This document shows positions 12,956-22,200 of a stretch of DNA of 25,403 nucleotides, one piece after another; within the stretch, counting starts at the first letter, position 1, and each line of letters begins with the position of its first letter. The translations under genes and the position numbers were made by a program. Source of the stretch: a virus; IMG/VR virus record IMGVR_UViG_3300008262_000411, positions 1 to 25,403 of that record. One strand, given 5' to 3'. Below the pieces are notes generated by a model. The model saw only the letters and a list, made by a program, of their open reading frames with translations. It was not told the origin of the DNA and searched no databases.

Positions 12956-14422
12956 ATGACAACTAGACAAAACGCAGACTACGGATACGATATCCAGAAA
13001 CTATATCTCGAAATGATGCTTGGAGACGCAGAGACATTTGTGCGTTGCCAAGGTATTTGGGATGACAGCTTATTTGATCGTAAGCTACAAGGTGCCGCCA
13101 AGTTCTTTAAAGCATATGTAGATGAACACTCAATTATTCCTACAGCCGATATTATCAATGCCGCAACTAATAGTAGTTTTAAAGTTCCAGAAAATCTACA
13201 AGAAGCACACTATGATTGGCTATTAACTGACTTTGAAACTTTTATCAAACACAAAGGTTTAGAACGTGCTATTCTTGAAAGTGCAGACTTATTAGAAAAA
13301 GGCGACTACGGCCCAGTAGAGGATAAAATTAAGAAGGCAGTACAGATTGGCTTGCAGAAAGACATGGGTACAGATTACTTTTTAGATCCCCGTGCTCGAC
13401 TGATGAAAATCAAAGATAAAAACGGACAGATGTCAACAGGCTGGGAGGCATTAGATCAGAAACTGTTTGGTGGTTTTAATCGCGGTGAACTTAATATCTT
13501 TGCTGGCGGGTCAGGCGCAGGTAAATCCTTGTTCCTAGCTAATCTAGGTGTTAACTATGCGCTAGCAGGTATGAATGTTATCTATCTAACACTAGAACTT
13601 TCAGAAGAACTTGTGTCAATGCGTATTGACAGTATGGTTACTGGAATCTCTACTAGAGAAGTGTTTAAGCAGATCGATGAGGTAGAAATGCGTGTTAGAG
13701 TTATTGGCAAGAAATCAGGCAGTATGCAGATCAAGTATATGCCAAGTGGTAAAACAGCCAATGACGTTCGTGCATACTTGAAAGAATATGAAGTTAAAAC
13801 TGGCAAGAAGTGCGACGTACTGCTAGTAGACTATTTGGACTTGTTAATGCCAGCTGGACAGAAGATTTCAGCGGAAAACCTGTTTATTAAAGACAAGTAC
13901 GTATCAGAAGAATTGCGTAATCTAGCAATGGAAAAGCAATGTGTGTTTGTTACAGCGGCACAGTTGAATCGTGGTGCTGTTGAAGAAGTTGAATTTGATC
14001 ACAGTCATATTTCAGGTGGACTTAGCAAGATTCAAACTGCTGATAATGTGTTTGGTATCTTTACAAGTAGGGCTATGCGTGAGCGTGGTAAGTATCAAAT
14101 CCAGCTTATGAAGACACGTTCGAGCTCAGGCGTAGGTATGAAGATTGATTTAGACTTTGATGTTGATACTTTACGTATTACCAACAGTGATGAACAAAGT
14201 GACAATGACAGCGGCAATAGTGTTAGTAAGGGTTCTAGTATTTTAGCGGGACTACAACGTACTAGTCAAACTGGTGGAACTAGCGAACCTTGGGAACGAG
14301 CACAACCTAAACCTGGAGTAGATCCTCTAGCGGGAATCTCTATTAAGAAAACGCCCGCTCAAGTAGAAAGTAGCAAGTTGAGACAATTGATTAACAATTT
14401 AGGCACTGAGGACGAATTGTAA
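12956..14422 (+). CDS. 41: gp41-type replicative DNA helicase
   Basis: A 488-aa DnaB-family hexameric helicase of the T4 type, which unwinds the fork 5' to 3' and activates the primase encoded 1.1 kb upstream. An N-terminal helical domain (residues 1-130) precedes STGWEALDQKLFGGFNRGEL. The RecA-like motor has Walker A GGSGAGKS (184-191), the catalytic Glu in LELSEE (E214), Walker B VLLVDYLDLL (D292), the sensor TAAQLNR (333-339) and MKTRSSSG (385-392) with its arginine. After about residue 400 there is a disordered Ser/Gly/Pro-rich tail with a final acidic helix (LRQLINNLGTEDEL). The length is close to T4 gp41 (475 aa). The start is the ATG served by the promoter at 12921-12949; no ribosome site is present. 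Confidence 0.95.
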   Translation: MTTRQNADYGYDIQKLYLEMMLGDAETFVRCQGIWDDSLFDRKLQGAAKFFKAYVDEHSIIPTADIINAATNSSFKVPENLQEAHYDWLLTDFETFIKHKGLERAILESADLLEKGDYGPVEDKIKKAVQIGLQKDMGTDYFLDPRARLMKIKDKNGQMSTGWEALDQKLFGGFNRGELNIFAGGSGAGKSLFLANLGVNYALAGMNVIYLTLELSEELVSMRIDSMVTGISTREVFKQIDEVEMRVRVIGKKSGSMQIKYMPSGKTANDVRAYLKEYEVKTGKKCDVLLVDYLDLLMPAGQKISAENLFIKDKYVSEELRNLAMEKQCVFVTAAQLNRGAVEEVEFDHSHISGGLSKIQTADNVFGIFTSRAMRERGKYQIQLMKTRSSSGVGMKIDLDFDVDTLRITNSDEQSDNDSGNSVSKGSSILAGLQRTSQTGGTSEPWERAQPKPGVDPLAGISIKKTPAQVESSKLRQLINNLGTEDEL

Positions 14423-14443
14423 TCATATTTTAATCAAGTAAAT

Positions 14444-14451
14444 GATAAGTA
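14444..14451 (+). promoter_or_regulatory. weak late-promoter-like box before the GNAT-like gene
   Basis: GATAAGTA in the 56-base gap after the helicase. The longer context ATAAGTAGTAGT matches ATAAATAGTAGT at the clear late promoter at 10053 in all but one base. It lies 27 bases before the ATG at 14479. It deviates from TATAAATA at two positions, so it is only a candidate. Confidence 0.3.
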
Positions 14452-14478
14452 GTAGTATAAACTTCTTGGTAGCGAATC

Positions 14479-14904
14479 ATGTTAAAAATTATAACAAATC
14501 TCAACGATCCACTGATCGATCTTGTGAAGGACGACCCTGTACGCCCTTCAATCCCAACAGCAGCCCGTGTACACGATCATGCTGAAATACTAGTTTTAAT
14601 AGAAGATGAAAAACCAGCAGCAGTGGTATGTGTTGCGTATCTAGGACAAGTTCCTATTAGTGAAACAGAGCTAGGTAAAACTGGCAATACAGTAGCAGCC
14701 TTTTATACTATATGGAGTTATGCTCCGGGTGCAGGTCGTAGATTAATTCGAGAAGCTCGCATACACATAGCACAATCTCGCCCTGAAGTTATGAGTTATG
14801 TAACACTAAGTCCTAAGACTGAGATGGCTAGAAAATTTCATCTAGGTAACGGCGCACAGGTTCTAGCAGACAACGAAACTAGCATTAACTACCAATATTT
14901 GTAA
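14479..14904 (+). CDS. GNAT-like conserved phage protein
   Basis: A 141-aa protein with the look of a GCN5-related N-acetyltransferase fold. There are a central strand (AEILVLIEDEKPAAVVCVAY), a strand leading into a glycine-rich turn and helix (AAFYTIWSYAPGAGRRLIRE, residues 73-92, cf. the acetyl-CoA-binding motif A), and a late strand-helix (MSYVTLSPKTEMARKFHLGN, 105-124, cf. the motif B region). The glycine turn is short of the full Q/R-x-x-G-x-G/A consensus, so acetyl-CoA binding is uncertain. I recall homologues in marine phages placed close to structural genes. It follows the helicase by 56 bases and is followed by a stem-loop. A role in modifying a virion or host protein is possible but unproven. 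Confidence 0.78.
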   Translation: MLKIITNLNDPLIDLVKDDPVRPSIPTAARVHDHAEILVLIEDEKPAAVVCVAYLGQVPISETELGKTGNTVAAFYTIWSYAPGAGRRLIREARIHIAQSRPEVMSYVTLSPKTEMARKFHLGNGAQVLADNETSINYQYL

Positions 14905-14908
14905 GTGA

Positions 14909-14929
14909 ATTGGGCAGCAATTGCCCAAT
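14909..14929 (+). other. stem-loop after the GNAT-like gene
   Basis: ATTGGGCA (14909-14916) and TGCCCAAT (14922-14929) form an uninterrupted 8-bp stem with a five-base loop, five bases after the stop. The bases after it are AATATAG, not a T-tract. It could be a factor-dependent terminator or an mRNA 3' protective hairpin that separates this gene from the fibre genes. Confidence 0.55.
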
Positions 14930-14949
14930 AATATAGACTCACGGTTAAA

Positions 14950-14957
14950 CTAAATAC
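14950..14957 (+). promoter_or_regulatory. late-promoter-like box for the fibre genes
   Basis: CTAAATAC, 20 bases before the ATG at 14978, the same distance as TATAAATA to its gene at 10081. It resembles the T4 late consensus and the CTAAATA variant that I recall for marine T4-like phages. It lies right after the stem-loop at 14909-14929, where a new transcript would be expected. Confidence 0.5.
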
Positions 14958-14977
14958 ATAATAGCGAGTGAGTATAT

Positions 14978-16213
14978 ATGACAACACCTGTAAGATCAAT
15001 AAGGTTAACACCTAAGCCAGCATCGGAATTAGATCGATTAACTGGTTCGTCTGGTGAAATTTTTCTAGATAAAACCACACTATCTCTTCGAATCTTTGAT
15101 GGGCAAAACCAAGCTGGCATGCAGTTGCTTAAGGCTGACTTATCAAATCTTGAAACAACTGGTGGATCAGAAGTAGATTTTGGTAACAGAATAATAATAG
15201 CTGAGGAATTCCGTGGTGATTTTACAGGGCAAGTATCTGACATTTCAAATCACTCACTGAGCGAGTTAGACGATGTTAGTGATACAGCAGCAGTAAGCGG
15301 AAACGTATTAGGATACGATGGTACAAACTGGGTTCCTATTGCACTATCGGGAACATTTAACGGCGGAACAATTTCTGGTGCGCTAATACTTAATAATACA
15401 ACAGCATCAACAAGTACTGCAACAGGTGCGCTAAGAGTCGGTGGTGGCGCAGGCATCGGCGGCGAATTATTTGCCAACGGTGTAAATGTTAGCTCTAGGA
15501 ATATTTTAAAATTATACGATACAGATAATACAAACTTTATTGGACTAAGAGCTGCAACAAGCGTAGCAAACGATCTAACATTTACACTACCGTCAACAGC
15601 AGGAACAGCAGGTCAATTATTAACAACCAACGGTCTTGGCGGATTATCTTGGACTACAGTTACCGGTGGTGGCGGCGAAGGGGTATCGAATCCGCCAGGC
15701 GGCGCTGATACAAATATTCAGTATAACAATAACGGAAACTTTGGCGGTGTTTCGACCTTTACTTATGACGAAGAAAGTGATACTGTATCTATAACTAATC
15801 TAACTGTGACTGATACTATTAGCGGAGATGTTACAGGAGATCTTACAGGTAATGTTACTAGTACAAATGTAACTATCACCGGCGGCGCAATCAACGGAAC
15901 TCCAATAGGCGCACAAACTGCAAGTACTGGAGAGTTCACAACATTAACTGCATCTAATAATGTAACGTTTGAAAGGACAACAAATAGTACAACCTCAACT
16001 ACTGGCGCAGTAGTAGTGTCGGGAGGAGTAGGAGTTGTCAAAGATATTAATGTTGGCGGAGCCGTTTCAGTAAATACAACTATCAATGCAGTAGGAAATA
16101 TTACAACTAGCTCTAATGTCATAATTAGTCAACTGCCGACACAAACTAGTCATGCAACTAACAAACAATATGTTGATGTAAGATCTATTGCTATGGCAAT
16201 AGCAATGAGTTAA
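14978..16213 (+). CDS. tail-fibre-like virion protein (411 aa)
   Basis: The N-terminus PVRSIRLTPKPASELDRLTG followed by GEIFLDKTTLSLRIFDGQ is a common opening of phage fibre and structural proteins. The body is rich in Gly, Thr, Ser, Asn and Val with low-complexity beta repeats: a GALRVGGGAGIGGELFANG block (residues 146-164) is echoed by GAVVVSGGVGVVKDINVGG near residue 345, and VTDTISGDVTGDLTGNVTST is a typical fibre-shaft sequence. The C-terminal SHATNKQYVDVRS is also widely seen at the ends of fibre proteins. There are no enzymatic motifs and no cysteines. It precedes the giant virion protein by 17 bases, presumably in one late operon from the box at 14950. It probably forms part of a fibre or its connector. 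Confidence 0.82.
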   Translation: MTTPVRSIRLTPKPASELDRLTGSSGEIFLDKTTLSLRIFDGQNQAGMQLLKADLSNLETTGGSEVDFGNRIIIAEEFRGDFTGQVSDISNHSLSELDDVSDTAAVSGNVLGYDGTNWVPIALSGTFNGGTISGALILNNTTASTSTATGALRVGGGAGIGGELFANGVNVSSRNILKLYDTDNTNFIGLRAATSVANDLTFTLPSTAGTAGQLLTTNGLGGLSWTTVTGGGGEGVSNPPGGADTNIQYNNNGNFGGVSTFTYDEESDTVSITNLTVTDTISGDVTGDLTGNVTSTNVTITGGAINGTPIGAQTASTGEFTTLTASNNVTFERTTNSTTSTTGAVVVSGGVGVVKDINVGGAVSVNTTINAVGNITTSSNVIISQLPTQTSHATNKQYVDVRSIAMAIAMS

Positions 16214-16230
16214 AACAAGGAAAATTTTAA

Positions 16231-19200
16231 ATGGCAAAAAAGCAGATATCAAACTATAAGTTCTTTCCAGGAGTTATTCCTCCAGCGTTTGATCAATATC
16301 CAGATGCCGTAGCACTAATAGAAGCAAATAAAACATATGTAGTTCAAGAAATTATGGGATTCCTTGAATATGCTTCCGGTACACCCCTAGTAGCACCTAC
16401 CCCTTTACCAGATGCTATAGCATTATTAACTGCAAATAAAGAATTCATTAAAGAGGAAGCAAATGCCTGGACATTAGATCAAATCGCTGATGCGCTAACG
16501 CCGTTTGTATATGATGCTGAAAAATGTGAAAGAGATTTAGGATATATCCTTACAGGCATTGCGTACGATATACCTTTAGGTACAAATTATAATTCTATAT
16601 TTTTAGGAAAAGCTGAATCAAACAGTTTAAATTTTACACAAGATGTTCTTAATGTAATTAACGTATCAAGAAATCAGGTAAAAGAATTATCAGCAATTGC
16701 ATCTAACCCAACTATATCAGCAGCAGTTACTACAGCATATGCTACTATTGGTACTGTAGCCAACGGTGGTGTCGTTCCGCTAACATTTACAAATCCCACA
16801 TCAGCAAGTGTGTTTCGTATTGCTGCAAAAGATCAGCTAATTATAAACAAGGCATTTATCCAAGCCGAAGTCAATGCATGGGTTGCTTCTGAGTTTCCTG
16901 CTTATGATCACGACGTTGCTAAATGTACTAGGGATATTGGATATGCTGTAGATGCAGCCTGCTATGACATTTTGTACGGTGGCAACAGTGCAAGTTACGA
17001 TCAAGCAAAGTTTTTCTTCTATGCAAGTGCCGCAGGTGCACCTGGAATTGCTCCTGTACACAAAATACAAACTCTTAGTGCATATTTTAGATTTAAAAGT
17101 ATTATTGATGACATTGTTGCTGGCGTGCCTATAACAAAAACAACAACTGGCGCAACTCCTAACCTATTAGATCAAGATATTTCTGGAAATACCGCCAACG
17201 AAATTACAGCAAACCTTGTTGCAGATTTAATTCAAATAACAATTGACGTAGTTACTGCTGACACACAAGCCCAAGCTGCCGCAGCTCTTGCATTGTACGT
17301 AAAAGAAACTCCTAGTATTGCATGGGCAAGTCCTGCACAAATTGCAGCTAGTCAGGCTATTTTAACAAACAGTATTACAATACAAACTACCACAGTGTCG
17401 GGTAGCTATACTTACGATTTAGTAAAACAAGCTAAATGCAAGAGAGATATAGGTTATCTAGTTGATGCATTTATTGTAGACTTGGTCGGTGGTGGTAATG
17501 CTGAAACAATTCGTATTGCCCGTATGTTCTACCTTAACGGCGAAGCACAGTTATTAAATGCAGTCCAAGAAGAAGCTGTACACACATTTGTTAAGAACTT
17601 AATTACTAATTTTGTGTTAACAAACACACCCTATACAACAGATCAAAGTCCAGTTATTGCTGCTCAAGTATTACTAGCTTCAGATGGAGAAGCTAGTGCT
17701 ATTACTAAACTTGCAGATCTTAACGATATTGTTATCAATTTAATTAGAGACGGACTAATTAGTCTTCCTGCAATTAGTTATAATTATAATGCACAATTTG
17801 TTGGATATACCTATAATGCTGCAAAATGCCAAAGAGATTCTACTTATATTGTTGACAGTTGGATATACGATTTAACGTACGGTGGCAATTCTTTAACACA
17901 TTATGTTGGATCAAGATATTGGATTACTGGATTACCTCAAATTGACGGAGATAGGCAACCTGAAATTTTAGCTCATACATTTTCGAGAGATCTAATCAAC
18001 GAATATATTTTATTAAACAAGTACCATGCATCATACCAATATGATGTATATCAAACTGTTGACTTGTCATTGACTAGTGAAACTGGAGCAATTGGACAAG
18101 TTACTGTGTTATCAGATATTATCATCGACACTATTGATCAAGGATTAAGCGCATTACCTGCGCCAGTGGCTCCTAGCTCACAGGGCGGAAGTTTGATGTT
18201 TAACGCAGTCGCATTGTTAAATGCCAATAAGAGATTCATTCAAGAAGAAACTATTGCATATATTCAATACAATGTAGATAATAACATTGCTCCGTATGTA
18301 TTCTATACATACAATGCAGAAAAATGTAGACGAGACGTAGCGTATATCCTTGAAGGATATATTGGTGATCTTAGCTTTGGCGGCAATAGAGAAACATACT
18401 TTAATGCTAGTAGATACTGGGACAAAGGTGTTGCTCAAGTTGACGGTGATAGACAACCCGAAATCTTTGCGCACACGTTTATTAGAGATCTAATTGAAAA
18501 CTATATTTGGACTAACATTGCGTTTACTCCAAAACAAATACTAGTCAGCCAGTACATTAACAATTCAGTTGTAGCTGAAACTTTTGCAAACACGCGAATT
18601 AAAGAACTTTCAAATACTATCTTAGATGTTATTGCAGAAGGAGTATTGTTACTACCAACTAAGGTATCTAATCGTGGCTACTTGAAAATACCAGGATTCT
18701 ATAAATTAAAAGACTTCTTGTTAATTACTAACTCAAGTCGCAATATTATCATGTATAATTTTGCAGACACTAACTCTGGTGCAGATGCAACCTACACTAC
18801 TGACTACGATAATGACTTTCCAGCAGCATTGTACGGGTTCAGCGATGTTACCACATTGGTATTTGATGTAGATACCAGTAACATGATGATTACTGACAGC
18901 ATTCAAATTTTTGTTGAATCAAAAGAACAAGCTGTTAGATTAAATCCAATTGCTACAGATGCAATGGAACGTATGAAAGTTGGTATTCCACAGTCCATGC
19001 TTGACGCTGACTTTGAGTACGGACTACAGCCAACTAAGTGGCAGGCAATTGCCATGATGAGAAACTATCCAAGTATCTATGAAATACCTGGATCAGACAT
19101 TGCAGTAACTAACGTAGTTACAGATGCATCTATTGGCACTGGTAATGCTGGTGCAAGTTCTATCACAGTTACTACACAAAATGCCCATGGACTTGTAGCC

Positions 19201-22200
19201 GGTGATCCAATTACAATTAAGGCGTTGGCTAACTCAATTAGCGGATTTAGCCGTGCTGAAGGAAGTTTCTTAGTATCTTCTGCTCCCAGCCTAACACAAT
19301 TTGTCTACTTTGCCAAATCTAAAGTAGGTACAAGTAACGGTCAAGTGTTGGCCAGTACATATACACAGTTACGCCGAGGCGGATTCTATACAGGATCAGC
19401 AATTGGCAATCCAGCATTTACTGTTTTCTCTGCAGGTAGCAGTGGTACTATTACAACTTCGTTGATTACTGCATCGGGTAGAGACGTAATTGGCTTTACT
19501 GGATCACCTCCCCCAGTCGGATCACCGTTAGCAGGCACAGGCATAAGCCCAGGTGCACAGGTTACTGCGGTAACTGGCGGTGGTGGTATTATTGCAACAA
19601 CTACACTAGTTTCAACTGCGCCAGTTGGTGCAACCAGTCTTCTTGTTACTTCAACTACTGGAATTAGTCCAGGTCTACTTATTGATAGGGGAGATGGATT
19701 TTCAGCACTAGTTACTGATGTAACTGGCAATACTGTAACTTTAGGATCTGCGTTAACTGCTGAAATTATTGGAGCAACTGACAATTATCTTTCACTAACA
19801 CCGGACACTACAAGCGGTACAGGTACAGGTGCAATTGTTAGTATATCTAGAAGTGGCGTATTGTATTCAGTTACTGTTAATAACAGCGGCGAAGGATACG
19901 TTGCTAATGATACTCTTACAATTCTAGGCACACAGTTAGGCGGAACAACTGCAACTAATGATGCAGTTGTTACAGTAGAGACAGCCAGTGCTATTAATTC
20001 AGTAGCATCATTTAACAACAGCACATTGATTGGCGGCGCTGGCTATTCTACAGGCACTGGAGTAAGTACCAGTGGCGGCTCTGGAACAGGTCTTACAGTT
20101 AACGTTACTCAAACTAGCGGAGTTGTTACTGCTGTATCAATTAACAATTCTGGTGCAGGATATACTGTAGGTAATCTTATTACTATTACTCAGCCACTGG
20201 GATCAGTATTAACATTTAATCAAACTGCTGCGGGTACAGGATACTCAACGGCTAACGGACTATCAACTACTACAAGTGGTAGTGGTACTGGACTTACTGT
20301 TAATGTAGTTGACGACGGCCTCGGCGGCATTGCTACTATAACTGTTGTTAATAAAGGAACAGGCTATGCACCTTCAGACGAAGTTACTATTGTAACTGCT
20401 GCTGCTAGAGGTGCCCTTACCTCTATAGATTTCTTATTCACAGGAACAGGATATACTGCTGCTACTGCCGTCCCTATTACTACGGGCTCAGGCACAGGCG
20501 CAACTGTAAGCATCTTTGCTAATACTATTGGTAAAATTACTGGTGTTGGAAGTATAGTTGCTGGTACAGGGTACACTGTTGATCTATTTGGTCTTACACC
20601 TTCAGGCGGTAGTGGTACTGGTTTGACAATTGATGCAATTTTTGACGGCGCATCTGGTATACAATCGGTTGCTGTTACCCAAGGTGGAGAAGGTTATACT
20701 ATTGGAAATACATTTATTGTTCCAGGCGGAAACAATGATGCAACCTTCACAGTAGCTAGTATAGAACAAGGTCAAATCACAAGTATTATCATAGCTAGTG
20801 GCGGAACTAACTTTGTAGTTGGTGATACATTGGATATTCCAGGCGGAAACAATGATGCTTCAGTTGAAGTACTAGCCGTTACAACCTATGACGCTACATT
20901 TGATGTATTAACAGTGTCAACATCGGCAACTATTGAAGTAGCAACAGTAAGTGCAGGCGGAGTTATACAAAGTGTTAGTGTAGCAGGTACTCCAATTAGT
21001 TCTCCTGCTAAAACTTTTGTTAGTGCGTTTACAATCAGTGAACCTACTACTGCTGAAATTGCCAGTGGAAGTACAGGTATTACCTACAGTGCGATTTCTG
21101 TAATTCAAGTTAACTTTGCAAGTGCTCACGGATTTATTCCAGGTGACACTATTACTGTTGCTATTAGCTCATCAGGAACTGGAGCACAAAATGCAGCAGG
21201 ACCGTTCTTCGTAGAACAAGTTCCAGATGCAAATACTATTAGATATACTGCAAGAGCAGCTGGTACAATTGACAATACCTTAGTTGGTGTTATCTACGGT
21301 CGTCCAGATAGCTTCTTTGTACACAGACCGTTCGACGGTGGTGTACAGTTAGGTACAGCCAGCCCGAGTCACGGTGCTACTGCGATTCGTATGAGTAAGA
21401 AATACATTCGTTACCAGTCTGGTAAAGGTGTTATGTATAACACAGGTGCGCTATTTGCACCATCATATGATATTCGTTCGTTAACTGCTACTGGTACAGC
21501 AGTAGGAAGCGTTATCACTCTGGTTACAGATGATACTGATCACGGATGTCAAGTTGGTGGTATTATTCAAATCAGCGGATCGTTGACTAGTGGGTATGAC
21601 GGCACATACACTGTTGCTGATATAACTAACGAACGACAGTTATCAATTATTGCAAATAAAACACTAGCTGCCACAACTGCCTTATTAGGAAGCCCGTGCC
21701 TAATGAGTATTCGCAACTGGCATGGCGCAACAATTCGCGCAGGTATTTTTGATGATCAAAACGGCATGTTCTGGCAGTATGACGGTCAGCGTATGGCGGT
21801 GGTACGTCGTTCTAGTACATCAGTGATCGCAGGTACTATTGCCATTGCCGCTAACAGTAACCTAGTAACAGGTACTAATACTAGATTTACCAGTCAATTG
21901 GCTGCTGGAGATCGAGTTGTTATTCGTGGTATGACTCACATTGTAAGTCAAGTTACAAATGATACACAGATGTTTGTAACACCTGACTTCCGTGGTGTTT
22001 CTAACGTTACTGAGGCTAAAATTGTTAAGACCATTGACATTCAAATTCCACAAAGCGATTGGAACTTAGATACATTAAATGGTGCTGGTCCTAGCGGCTA
22101 CAACATTGACGTTACTAAGATGCAGATGATTGGCTTACAACACACATGGTACGGTGCGGGTTTTATTGACTTTATGCTACGTGGTCCTGAAGGTAACTAT

